DNA of 64,000 nt from Fusobacterium sp. JB019. Lineage in GTDB: Bacteria > Fusobacteriota > Fusobacteriia > Fusobacteriales > Fusobacteriaceae. The notes under the pieces are model-generated. The model was not told the origin of the DNA. It did no database searches and saw nothing but the letters and a program-made list of their open reading frames with translations. This document shows positions 16,828 through 25,743 of this stretch, piece after piece. The stretch is taken from positions 1 through 64,000 of the forward strand of contig JAUTCN010000010.1 in the NCBI GenBank assembly GCA_030673965.1, in the 5' to 3' direction. Position 1 is the first letter of the stretch, and every line of letters begins with the position of its first letter. The translations under genes and the position numbers were made by a program.

Positions 16828-16983
16828 TACAAAAAAGCAGAAGATATCATAAATTTAAAAAATTAAATTGGTATAATTTTATAGAAATATTTATAAAAAA
16901 CTTTTTGGAGTATAAAAAATTTTATGGAGTTGAAAAGATAGAATAATTTATATAAAATATGTAAGTGAAAAAATAAAAAAAAG

Positions 16984-17012
16984 TTGACTTACGGGTCATT
17001 CTGTTGTATACT
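16984..17012 (+). promoter_or_regulatory. Promoter of the tetR-RND efflux operon
   Basis: TTGACT (16984-16989) and TATACT (17007-17012), 17 bases apart. It is flanked by two copies of the dyad TGAC-N6-GTCA, the first overlapping the -35 box. Confidence 0.75.
16985..16998 (+). promoter_or_regulatory. TetR-type operator 1
   Basis: TGAC-TTACGG-GTCA. Overlaps the -35 box, so bound repressor would block polymerase. Confidence 0.6.
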
Positions 17013-17027
17013 ACCTTGAATAAAAAA

Positions 17028-17041
17028 TGACTGAATGGTCA
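17028..17041 (+). promoter_or_regulatory. TetR-type operator 2
   Basis: TGAC-TGAATG-GTCA, the same dyad as operator 1, 43 bases further on (about four helical turns), just past the transcription start. Confidence 0.6.
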
Positions 17042-17062
17042 ATTATGTTTTGAGGAGATTTT

Positions 17063-17698
17063 ATGAAAAGAGAGATAAGAAAAAAGGAAATTATGGCAGC
17101 AGCTAGAAAAATAATAATTGAAAGAGGTTATAAAAAGACTAGTGTTCAAGAAATAACAAATGAAGTGGGGATAGCTAAAGGAAGTTTTTATACTTATTTT
17201 AAATCAAAAAGTGAATTAGTTATAGCTTTAGTATTAGATAAAATATCAAATATTAAAGAAAAAAATCAGTTGATTTTAAAAAATGAAATTTCATTAACTA
17301 ATGCCTTTGAAAAATATTCTTACAATGTTACTAGAGTACCCATAGAAGATCCTGAATTTTTTATTATAATGATGAAATTATTTGAATGTAGAGAAGATTT
17401 AGAAAAAGAAGTTAGAGAAGAATTATTTTCTTTGCGTTTGAGACGAGGAAACTTTGTAAGATTAATTTTAAATAAATATAAAGAGCAAATAGATATAACT
17501 AAAGAAGAAGAAATAGAAAGATATGTAGGGATGATAAGTGGTTTAGTGGATACTTATTATGAAAATGTTGTTGTTCCAGCAGTTAGTAAGAGTGTAATTG
17601 TAAGTGTGGAAGAAACCGAAAAGTTAGTAAATAAAATAGATATAGATTATGAAGTTAACTTTATGAAAAAATGTATATTAAAATTAATATTAAAATAA
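17063..17698 (+). CDS. TetR/AcrR-family repressor of the efflux operon
   Basis: A 211-residue regulator. The N-terminal helix-turn-helix is clear: IMAAARKIIIERGYKKTSVQ, then EITNEVGIAKGSFYTYFKSK (about residues 9-50), followed by an all-helical ligand domain. It is the first gene of the operon that encodes a TolC-like channel, adaptor and RND pump, and two identical-pattern dyads flank its promoter. This points to autorepression relieved by a pump substrate. The next gene begins 10 bases after the stop. Confidence 0.92.
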   Translation: MKREIRKKEIMAAARKIIIERGYKKTSVQEITNEVGIAKGSFYTYFKSKSELVIALVLDKISNIKEKNQLILKNEISLTNAFEKYSYNVTRVPIEDPEFFIIMMKLFECREDLEKEVREELFSLRLRRGNFVRLILNKYKEQIDITKEEEIERYVGMISGLVDTYYENVVVPAVSKSVIVSVEETEKLVNKIDIDYEVNFMKKCILKLILK

Positions 17699-17708
17699 AG
17701 GAGGGATT

Positions 17709-19004
17709 ATGAAAAAATTAATGGGGATACTATTATTATTTAGCTCAACTATTTTTGCAAGAGAAATTGATTTACAAGAAGCTATCGATTTAGCTTTAAA
17801 TAATAGCAAAACCTTAGAAAAAGCTTCAAGAAATACAAAAATAGGTGAATTGAATTTAGGAAGAGCTTTTAAGTTAGCATTACCGACAGTAGCTTATCAA
17901 GGAAATTATACTCAAGCTGAACATACAACAAGAGAAATGTATTTTGGTGGTGATACAGCTATAAATAATTCAGGTGTAAATAAATACGATTCTAAAGATG
18001 GCTATACAAGCAAAGTTGTTGTAACTTGTCCTATTTTCCAAGGGGGAGCTATATTAGGAGGAATAAAAGGTGCAAAAGCTCAATCAAATATTTTAGATTA
18101 TAATTATTTAAAGGAAAAAGCTAATACTAGAGTAAATGTTATTGAAATTTATTCAAATATTTTAACAAAAGAAAAGAATTTAAAAGCTTTAGAGACTTCA
18201 AAATTACAACTTTCTTCAAAGTATAAAGAACAAGAAGAAAAATTAAAAATGGAACTAATAATTAAAGCAGATTTATTAAAAACTCAATATGCTCTTTTAA
18301 ACGTTGAATCTGAGATAGTTAAAATAAAAAATGAAATAAATATTGGAAAGAAAAGATTAAAAATTGAAACAGGGATTAATTTTTTAGAAGAAATTGAGTT
18401 AGAAAAAATAAATATTCCAATAGAATTAAGTAAAAGTATGAATTTAAAGGAAGATATGGAAATCGCTAAAAATTCTAGTTTAAATGCGTTGATTTCAAAA
18501 AATAGTTTAGAATATAAGAAGGCTGAAAAAATGGTAGCTTTTAGTGATAATTTACCTAAAGTTAATGTTTTTGCTGAATATGGTGGTATTGAGAAAAAAC
18601 ATTTTTCAGATACGATGAATAATGAAGAATGGCGTGGTGGAGTACAAGTTAATTGGGAGTTCTTTAGTTTTGGTAGTGGAATAGATAAATATAGAGTAGC
18701 TAAAGAAAATTATAAAATTGAAGAATTAAACGATAGTATTGTTCAAGATAATATAGAAATAGATATAACTACGGCATATAGTGAAGTTATAAGACTTGAA
18801 AAGTTAAGAAAAGCAAATAAAAGTTCTTTAAGAGCTTCTAGAGAGAATTTTAATATAGATAAAGAAAGATATAGTGCTGGCTTAATATCAACTCAGGATT
18901 TTTTAGATTCAGAAGTACAATACAGAGAAGCAAAAATAAATTATAATAAAGCTGAAAGCGATTATCTAATTGCCTTTGAGAAGTATAGAACGTTACTTAT
19001 ATAG
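17709..19004 (+). CDS. TolC-family outer membrane efflux protein
   Basis: A 431-residue outer-membrane channel protein with signal peptide (MKKLMGILLLFSSTIFA) and two repeats of the TolC alpha-barrel pattern: IDLQEAIDLALNNSKTLEKA at the mature N-terminus and long heptad-like helices near residues 140-215 and 350-425. No lipobox. It supplies the outer-membrane exit duct for the RND pump encoded two genes further on. Ribosome site AAGGAGG. Confidence 0.9.
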   Translation: MKKLMGILLLFSSTIFAREIDLQEAIDLALNNSKTLEKASRNTKIGELNLGRAFKLALPTVAYQGNYTQAEHTTREMYFGGDTAINNSGVNKYDSKDGYTSKVVVTCPIFQGGAILGGIKGAKAQSNILDYNYLKEKANTRVNVIEIYSNILTKEKNLKALETSKLQLSSKYKEQEEKLKMELIIKADLLKTQYALLNVESEIVKIKNEINIGKKRLKIETGINFLEEIELEKINIPIELSKSMNLKEDMEIAKNSSLNALISKNSLEYKKAEKMVAFSDNLPKVNVFAEYGGIEKKHFSDTMNNEEWRGGVQVNWEFFSFGSGIDKYRVAKENYKIEELNDSIVQDNIEIDITTAYSEVIRLEKLRKANKSSLRASRENFNIDKERYSAGLISTQDFLDSEVQYREAKINYNKAESDYLIAFEKYRTLLI

Positions 19005-19015
19005 GAGGATAGAAA

Positions 19016-20041
19016 ATGAAAAAAATAATATTAAGTTTATCTCTAATTTTAACATTTTTATTTGTAGGGTGTGGAGATAAAAAGAGTGAAAATAAACCAA
19101 AAGAGCAAATTAAATATGTTAAAACAGAAGAGGTTAAAGAAAGAGAAATAAGCAAAATATTTAAAAGTGATGCTGTTTTAGAAGCACACAAAATAGTAGA
19201 TCATAAAATAGAAAAAGGTGGAACAGTAGTAGAAATATTAAAAAAGAATGGGGAAAAAGTAAAAAAAGGCGAAATTATAATGAAATTAAAAGATACTTCA
19301 ACAGAGGAGGAATATTATTCTACAAAATCTTTATACAAAGTAGCAGAAAATAATTATAATAAATTTAAAAGATTATATAATAAAAAACTAATTTCTTATT
19401 TAGAATATGTAAATTATGAAAATAATTATGTGACAGCTAAAGCAAATTATGAAAAAGCTAAAGATAATTATGAAGATTTATTTAAAAAAGCAGAAATAAA
19501 TGGAATAGTTGGGAACTTGTTTAGTAAAATTGGAGATGAATTAGATTCAAATTCTGTATTATTTACAATTGTAGATGATAGTATAATAGAAGCATATGTT
19601 GGATTCCCAGCGGAGTGGTTAAACCAAATAAAAGTAAATGGATCTGTTAACATAAATATTCCTTCTATAAATAAAAAATATAATGGAAATATAGTAGAAA
19701 TTAATCCCATAGCAGATAAAACAACAAAAAAATATATGATAAAGGTAGCCATGAATAATGAAGATAATTTAATAAAAGATGGTATGTATTCTTATATTAC
19801 TGTTCCAGTGGGTAAAAACAAAACAATGACTGTATCTGATGAAAGTATTTTTATCAAAGATTTATTACATTATGTTTATATAGTTAGAGATGGAGTTGCT
19901 AGATTAGTAGAAGTTGAAATTGGATCTCAAAATACTCCATATACAGAAATTTCTTCAGATAAAATTAAATTAGGAGATAAAGTTGTAGTTAAAGGAATAT
20001 TTGGTTTAGAAGATGGAATGAAAGTTAAAGAGAATAAATAA
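19016..20041 (+). CDS. RND efflux periplasmic adaptor (HlyD/AcrA family lipoprotein)
   Basis: A 341-residue membrane fusion protein. The signal peptide ends in a lipobox (FVGC, lipidated Cys19), so it is anchored to the inner membrane. A split biotinyl-lipoyl-like domain (VVEILKKNGEKVKKGEII) flanks a short helical hairpin, followed by beta-barrel and membrane-proximal domains. It bridges the RND pump and the TolC-like duct. Starts 11 bases after the preceding gene and 15 bases before the pump gene. Confidence 0.93.
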   Translation: MKKIILSLSLILTFLFVGCGDKKSENKPKEQIKYVKTEEVKEREISKIFKSDAVLEAHKIVDHKIEKGGTVVEILKKNGEKVKKGEIIMKLKDTSTEEEYYSTKSLYKVAENNYNKFKRLYNKKLISYLEYVNYENNYVTAKANYEKAKDNYEDLFKKAEINGIVGNLFSKIGDELDSNSVLFTIVDDSIIEAYVGFPAEWLNQIKVNGSVNINIPSINKKYNGNIVEINPIADKTTKKYMIKVAMNNEDNLIKDGMYSYITVPVGKNKTMTVSDESIFIKDLLHYVYIVRDGVARLVEVEIGSQNTPYTEISSDKIKLGDKVVVKGIFGLEDGMKVKENK

Positions 20042-20056
20042 TAAGGGAGTGAGTAA

Positions 20057-23000
20057 ATGACATTAGCAGGATTATCAATAAAAAGACCAGTTGCCACTAC
20101 AATGCTGATGATATCGATGATATTTGTAGGAATAGTATCTATGATGACAATGAAGTCAGAGTTATTACCTAATATGAATATACCTGTTGTAACTATTTCA
20201 ACAACATGGACAGGATCAGTTCCAGAAGATGTAGAGACTCAAATTACAAAAGAAATAGAAGAAATATTGCCAAATGTAGAGGGAATAGATAAAATAAGTT
20301 CAACTTCTTCATTTGGACAATCAATAATAGTAGCAGAATTTGATTATGGAGTAGATGCAGATGATAAGGTAACAGAAATTCAAAGAGAAATTTCTAAAAT
20401 ATCAAATGAATTTCCAAGTGATGCAGATAATCCTTCAGTTGATAAGGTTGAAGCTGGAGCAGGAAATTTAACAATGGTTATGATGTTTTCATCAGATAAT
20501 AAGAAAGAATTAGCAACATTTGTAGAGCAGTATGCAAAGCCTAGATTTGAGAGAATTAGTGGTGTGGGTGAAATTAACGTATTTGGAAATCCAGACAAAC
20601 AAGTTCAAATTCAAATAGATACCGATAAATTAGCAAGTTTTAACATGTCACCAATGGAGTTATATAATCAACTTTCTTATTCTAGTTCTACAATACCTTT
20701 AGGAACTATAGAAACAGGAAAGAAGAATATAACTTTAAGATTTATGGGAGAATTAAATTATATTGATTCTATAAAAGATACAATTATAAAAAGTAATGGA
20801 AATACCTTGAGGTTAAAAGATGTAGCAGATGTTGTTTTAACTTCTGAAGATGATGCAAATAAAGGATTTTTAAATGGAAGAGAATCAGTAGCTGTAGTTG
20901 TAGAAAAATCAGCTGATGGAAGTTCAATAGATATTAATAATGGAGTATTAGAAGGTTTAAAAGAATTAAAGCCTATAATGCCTCCTAATTCAAATGTTGA
21001 GGTATTGATGAATACTTCAGACGATATAAATTCTTCTATTGCAGGAATATCTCAAAGTGCAATACAAGCTTTAATATTAGCAACAATAGTTTTATTAATA
21101 TTTTTAAAAAATATAAGAGCAACATTTTTAATCACATTAGCTTTACCAACGTCAATTTTATTTACATTTGCATTTCTATCTTTGAGTGGAACAACAATTA
21201 ATTTGATTTCGTTGATGGGACTTTCTTTAGGAGTAGGAATGTTAACTGATAACTCAGTTGTTGTTATAGATAATATATATCGTCATATGACAGAAATGAA
21301 ATCTCCAGTAAAAGAAGCTGCTGATGATGGAACAACAGAAGTAACGATGTCAGTTATAGCTTCTTCTTTGACAACAATGGTTGTTTTTATACCGATATTA
21401 TTTATACCAGGGATTGCAAGAGAAATTTTTAAAGATATGTCATTTTCTATAATATTTTCAAATTTATCAGCATTAATAGTATCGTTAACACTTATGCCAA
21501 TGGTTGCAAGTAAGTTTTTGAAATCTGATGTTAACATAACAAGTGAAGGAAAAGTTTTTGCAAAAATTAAAGAAAAATATTTGAAATTAATAACATACGC
21601 AGTTAATCATAGAATAAAAATTGTTTTAGTAACAATAGCAACTTTTGTTATAGTTTTAGCATTAGGAGGACCTAAGTTGAAAGTTCAATTTATGCCAAAA
21701 CAAGATAAAGGAAGATATTCTATAGTAGCAGAATTAGGAAGTGGTATAGATATAGAAAAAGCAATAGAAGTAGGAAGAGAAATAGAATATATTGTAAAAA
21801 AAGAAGAAAATACTAAAATTTATAATACTTTACTTTCGGGCAACACTGTTGCAGTTAATGTTGATATTGGGAAAAAGAGCACAAGAAAAACATCAGTTTT
21901 CGATATAATGAATAAGGTGAGACCTGAAGTGGAAAGAATACCTGGTGTAAGACTAACTTTATCTGAAAATTTTGCAATGAGACCTCCTGAAAAAGATGTT
22001 CAATTTCAATTAGTAGGAACAGACTATAAAGCTATAAAATCATTTGGGAAACAAATATCAGATGAATTAAAAAAATTTCCAGGAGCGGTGGATATTGGTA
22101 CAAACTTTGATGCAGGTGGACCAGAAGCGAGAATAGTTTTAAAAAGAGATAAAATAAAAGCTTATGGTATTAACCCATCAACTGTTGGTCAAACTATTTC
22201 TTATGCATTTTTAGGAGGAAATAGAGGAGATACAGTTACAGTTAAAACTGGAATTGAAGAATTAGATGTATTATTAAGATTACCGAAAGAACAAAGAAGA
22301 GATATAAATACTTTAAGAAATTTAAATATTAAAATAGCTGATAATAAGTTTGTAAAAGTTTCAGATGTTGCGGATATTGTTATGGCAGAGGGAACTTCAG
22401 AAATAAATAAAACAGATAGAATTTATAGTGTATCCATTTCAGCTAATGATGGTGGAGTAGGAGTAGGAGCAATACAACAACAGTTAATTAAAGAATTTAA
22501 AGAATTAAATCCTCCAAAATCTATAAGTTATAGATGGGGAGGAAATGCAGAAAATTTAAAAGATTCATCAAGTCAATTAGGTAAATCTTTAGCAATAGCA
22601 GTATTTTTAATTTATGCTTTATTAGCAGCTCAATTTGAAAATTTTGTATTACCATTTGTTATATTAGGATCAGTACCATTAGCTTTAATTGGAGTAGTAA
22701 TAGGATTATTATTGACTGGTGAGTCAATAAGTGTTATGGTAATGGTTGGAATTATTATGCTAGCAGGGATAGTTGTTAATAATGCAATAGTTTTAATAGA
22801 TTTTATAAAATTAACTAGAGAAAGAGGCTTAAAGAGAAGTGATGCTATAATAGAATCTTGTAAAACTAGACTTAGACCTATATTGATGACTACTATGACA
22901 ACAGTATTAGGGATGTTACCTTTATCTTTAGGATTAGGAGAAGGAGCAGAAGTCTATAAAGGGATGGCTATAACAGTAATGTTTGGATTAGCTTTTTCTA

Positions 23001-23152
23001 CATTATTAACATTAGTGGTTATTCCAATAACTTTAACATTAGTAGAAGATGCTACAGATTTTGTGTTGAAATATATTGTTAAATTATTTAGATTCATATC
23101 AAATGAAATTACAAAATTAATAACATCTAAAAATCCTAGATATAAAAAATAA
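20057..23152 (+). CDS. RND-family multidrug/solute efflux pump (AcrB-like)
   Basis: A 1031-residue inner-membrane proton-driven pump, the normal length of hydrophobe/amphiphile RND transporters. Layout: helix 1 (PVATTMLMISMIFVGIVSMM), first large periplasmic loop, helices 2-6 with LGVGMLTDNSVVVIDNIYRH (the relay Asp in helix 4, one Asp rather than the Asp-Asp pair of AcrB), helix 7, second loop and the last helix bundle with GIVVNNAIVLIDF. Forms a tripartite pump with the two preceding genes. Substrates are not evident. Confidence 0.93.
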   Translation: MTLAGLSIKRPVATTMLMISMIFVGIVSMMTMKSELLPNMNIPVVTISTTWTGSVPEDVETQITKEIEEILPNVEGIDKISSTSSFGQSIIVAEFDYGVDADDKVTEIQREISKISNEFPSDADNPSVDKVEAGAGNLTMVMMFSSDNKKELATFVEQYAKPRFERISGVGEINVFGNPDKQVQIQIDTDKLASFNMSPMELYNQLSYSSSTIPLGTIETGKKNITLRFMGELNYIDSIKDTIIKSNGNTLRLKDVADVVLTSEDDANKGFLNGRESVAVVVEKSADGSSIDINNGVLEGLKELKPIMPPNSNVEVLMNTSDDINSSIAGISQSAIQALILATIVLLIFLKNIRATFLITLALPTSILFTFAFLSLSGTTINLISLMGLSLGVGMLTDNSVVVIDNIYRHMTEMKSPVKEAADDGTTEVTMSVIASSLTTMVVFIPILFIPGIAREIFKDMSFSIIFSNLSALIVSLTLMPMVASKFLKSDVNITSEGKVFAKIKEKYLKLITYAVNHRIKIVLVTIATFVIVLALGGPKLKVQFMPKQDKGRYSIVAELGSGIDIEKAIEVGREIEYIVKKEENTKIYNTLLSGNTVAVNVDIGKKSTRKTSVFDIMNKVRPEVERIPGVRLTLSENFAMRPPEKDVQFQLVGTDYKAIKSFGKQISDELKKFPGAVDIGTNFDAGGPEARIVLKRDKIKAYGINPSTVGQTISYAFLGGNRGDTVTVKTGIEELDVLLRLPKEQRRDINTLRNLNIKIADNKFVKVSDVADIVMAEGTSEINKTDRIYSVSISANDGGVGVGAIQQQLIKEFKELNPPKSISYRWGGNAENLKDSSSQLGKSLAIAVFLIYALLAAQFENFVLPFVILGSVPLALIGVVIGLLLTGESISVMVMVGIIMLAGIVVNNAIVLIDFIKLTRERGLKRSDAIIESCKTRLRPILMTTMTTVLGMLPLSLGLGEGAEVYKGMAITVMFGLAFSTLLTLVVIPITLTLVEDATDFVLKYIVKLFRFISNEITKLITSKNPRYKK

Positions 23153-23172
23153 GTTATAAAGAGGGGTGGAGT

Positions 23173-23637
23173 ATGTCAAAAAATAAAAACTTATGTGACG
23201 GAAACAAGGAAAAGATTTTTTGTAAAATGCAATCAGAAGAAAATAATACTTATGCAGACTTATTTGATTTTAAAATGTTAATTGTTTATATTAATGGAGC
23301 TCAAAAAAGTAGACTAGAAAATTTTTTTGAAGATATTGGATTTTATTATTATGCTTGTACAAGTAAGGTTGAAACTGTTTGGAGTGAAAGATTAAAACAT
23401 AAAAATACAAATGTTTGGCCAGGTTCAGATTGTATATTTATGTTAACAGTTCCAGGAAAACATTTAGATTTTATGCTTAAAATGCTTAAAACATTCAGAA
23501 TGTCTCTTCCAGAAGGAATTGCAATGGGATTAGGAGTGATTCCAATGGATAGAGTGATTCCAAGAGTTTATGATGATGAAAGTATTCCAGTAGATGAAGA
23601 ATTATTAAAGAGGTTAAAAGAAAAACATAGCAAATAA
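23173..23637 (+). CDS. RND-operon accessory protein, PG0541/PII-like
   Basis: A 154-residue soluble protein closing the efflux operon, 20 bases after the pump gene. It has no signal peptide; the core (FKMLIVYINGAQKSRLENFF, then DCIFMLTVPGKHLDFMLKML) resembles ferredoxin-like PII-style folds and the PG0541 'transporter-associated' family found beside RND pumps in Bacteroidetes and Fusobacteria. The N-terminus holds two Cys (residues 8 and 17) in a 25-residue extension. A regulatory role on the pump is inference from place and fold. Confidence 0.6.
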   Translation: MSKNKNLCDGNKEKIFCKMQSEENNTYADLFDFKMLIVYINGAQKSRLENFFEDIGFYYYACTSKVETVWSERLKHKNTNVWPGSDCIFMLTVPGKHLDFMLKMLKTFRMSLPEGIAMGLGVIPMDRVIPRVYDDESIPVDEELLKRLKEKHSK

Positions 23638-23652
23638 TAAATTAATTTTAGA

Positions 23653-23684
23653 AATACACCTTAAAAAATTAAGGTGTATTTTTT
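23653..23684 (+). terminator. Terminator of the efflux operon
   Basis: Perfect 12-bp stem AATACACCTTAA / TTAAGGTGTATT with an AAAA loop and a trailing T run. Confidence 0.88.
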
Positions 23685-23694
23685 AAATTTATGA

Positions 23695-23700
23695 TATAAT
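23695..23700 (+). promoter_or_regulatory. Probable -10 box for hemA-hemB-hemL
   Basis: TATAAT in the context ATGATATAAT, 50 bases before the hemA start. The -35 region would fall in the preceding terminator and is a poor match. Confidence 0.45.
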
Positions 23701-23749
23701 ACTAGATAGTTAAATTAATGGAAGTTTTATCATTTTGGAAGGAAAGATT

Positions 23750-24766
23750 ATGAATTTAAAAAATATTTTTGTTATAGGGTTATCTTATAATGAACTTGAT
23801 ATGGTTCAACGGGAAAGATTTGTTTTAAATAATCCAGAGCAAATAATAGAAAAATTAAAGAAAGAAAATAAAATAATTGGATATATTAAATTATTTACTT
23901 GCTTGAGAGTAGAATTTTATTTAGAGATTAAAAATATTGAAAGTATAGATGAAATTATAAAACAATGGGGATATGATGATAAAATTTATATTTATAAAGG
24001 AATTGAAGCTGTAGAATATATTTTTAAAATTTCATGTGGGTATTATTCAGTTATTAAAGGTGAAGATCAAATTTTATCTCAGATAAAAAAATCATATTTA
24101 AGTTTTTTAGAAAATAAAAAGACAAGTAAAATATTAAATGTTATCTTTAATAAAGCAATTGAAATTGGCAAAAGATTTAGAACAAAAACTAAAATTTCTC
24201 ATAATGCTCTTTCTTTAGAAGCTTTAGCTTATAAAGTTATAAAAAAATATGTGAAAAATATTGAAAATAAAAATATTCTTATTCTAGGAATTGGTGATTT
24301 AGCTAAATCAATTCTTTATGTTTTGGTAAAACAAAACATAAAAGATATAACTATAACCAATAGAACTAAACATAAAGCTTTAGAAATGAAAGAAACTTTT
24401 AATGTTAATGTTATAGATTTTGAAGATAAAGATAAAGAAGTGGCAAAGGCAGATATTATTATAAGTGTTACTTCAGCTCCTCATTTGGTTTTAAAGAAAA
24501 AAAATATTGAAAAATATTTACAAAAAAATAAAGAATATATATTCTTAGACTTAGCAGTTCCAAGAGATATAGAGGAATCTATAGAAGAAATAGAGGGGAT
24601 AACTTTAATAAATATAGATTATGTTTGGAGTATTTATAATATTAATGTTAAAAAAAGAAATGAAATTTTAGAAAATTATGAATATTTAATAAAAAAACAA
24701 ATTAATAATTTTAAAAAATGGTATGATTTTTATACTAAAGGAGAAAACAATGTTTACGAGAACTAG
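23750..24766 (+). CDS. hemA: Glutamyl-tRNA reductase
   Basis: First committed step of C5 tetrapyrrole synthesis: reduces glutamyl-tRNA to glutamate-1-semialdehyde. The catalytic Cys is Cys51 in FTCLRVEFY (family TCNRxE pattern, with the Asn replaced by Leu), and the NADPH-binding domain shows NILILGIGDLAKSI near residue 180. At 338 residues it is shorter than the usual 400-450, with a trimmed C-terminal dimerisation part. I chose ATG 23750 because GGAAGG lies 8 bases upstream; a TTG at 23735 is in frame but less likely. The end overlaps hemB by 17 bases. Confidence 0.88.
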   Translation: MNLKNIFVIGLSYNELDMVQRERFVLNNPEQIIEKLKKENKIIGYIKLFTCLRVEFYLEIKNIESIDEIIKQWGYDDKIYIYKGIEAVEYIFKISCGYYSVIKGEDQILSQIKKSYLSFLENKKTSKILNVIFNKAIEIGKRFRTKTKISHNALSLEALAYKVIKKYVKNIENKNILILGIGDLAKSILYVLVKQNIKDITITNRTKHKALEMKETFNVNVIDFEDKDKEVAKADIIISVTSAPHLVLKKKNIEKYLQKNKEYIFLDLAVPRDIEESIEEIEGITLINIDYVWSIYNINVKKRNEILENYEYLIKKQINNFKKWYDFYTKGENNVYEN

Positions 24767-25727
24767 AAGATTAAGAAGAACTAAATTATTAAGGGAAATG
24801 GTTAAAAATGTAACAGTTGATTTAAATGAACTAATTTATCCTATTTTCATAGAAGAAGGAGAAAATATAAAAGAAGAAATCAAATCTATGCCAGGGCAAT
24901 ATAGATTTTCTTTAGATAAATTATATGAGGAATTAAAAGAATTAAAAGAGTTAGGAATAAAATCTTTACTTATTTTTGGAATTCCAAAAAATAAAGATGA
25001 AAAGGGAAGTCAAGCATATTACGAAAAAGGTATAGTTCAAGAAGGGGTTAGATTAATAAAAGATAAATTTCCTGAATTTTTAGTTATAACTGATGTATGT
25101 ATGTGTGAGTACACAAGTCATGGACATTGTGGAATATTAAATAATGAGAATGTAGATAATGATGAGACTTTAGAATATATATCAAAAATAGCTTTGTCAC
25201 ATGCTAAAGCAGGAGCAGATATAGTAGCACCTTCTGATATGATGGATGGTAGGGTGCTTGCTATTAGAGAAGAGCTAGATAAAAATGGATTTAAAGAACT
25301 TCCAATTATGTCATATAGTGTTAAATATGCTTCTAGTTTTTATGGTCCTTTTAGGGATGCAGCAGATTCAGCTCCTAGTTTTGGAGATAGAAAAACTTAT
25401 CAAATGGATTTTAGAAATTCTAAAGATTTTTATAGGGAAGTTGAAGCTGATATTAAAGAAGGAGCTGATTTTATAATGGTTAAACCAGCTTTAGTTTATT
25501 TAGATGTAATAAAATCTATCTCTAATATTAATTTGCCAATTGTAGCGTATAATGTAAGTGCAGAGTATTCAATGATAAAAGCAGCATCTTCTAATGGATG
25601 GATAGATGAAAAAGGAATAGTAATGGAGACGATGTATTCTATAAAAAGATCTGGAGCAGATATAATAATTACTTATCATGCAAAAGATATTGCTACATGG
25701 ATAAAAAATAAAGAGATTTCACTTTAA
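24750..25727 (+). CDS. hemB: Delta-aminolevulinic acid dehydratase (porphobilinogen synthase)
   Basis: Condenses two aminolevulinate molecules to porphobilinogen. The 325-residue length is standard. Zinc-site cysteines appear in DVCMCEYTSHGHCG (around residue 120) and Schiff-base lysines in YSVKYASSFYGPFR and MVKPALVYLD (near residues 192 and 245). Start ATG 24750 has AAAGGAG 7 bases upstream, inside the end of hemA, so translation is probably coupled. hemL follows 16 bases later. Confidence 0.96.
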   Translation: MFTRTRRLRRTKLLREMVKNVTVDLNELIYPIFIEEGENIKEEIKSMPGQYRFSLDKLYEELKELKELGIKSLLIFGIPKNKDEKGSQAYYEKGIVQEGVRLIKDKFPEFLVITDVCMCEYTSHGHCGILNNENVDNDETLEYISKIALSHAKAGADIVAPSDMMDGRVLAIREELDKNGFKELPIMSYSVKYASSFYGPFRDAADSAPSFGDRKTYQMDFRNSKDFYREVEADIKEGADFIMVKPALVYLDVIKSISNINLPIVAYNVSAEYSMIKAASSNGWIDEKGIVMETMYSIKRSGADIIITYHAKDIATWIKNKEISL

Positions 25728-25743
25728 AATTTAAGGGGGAAAA

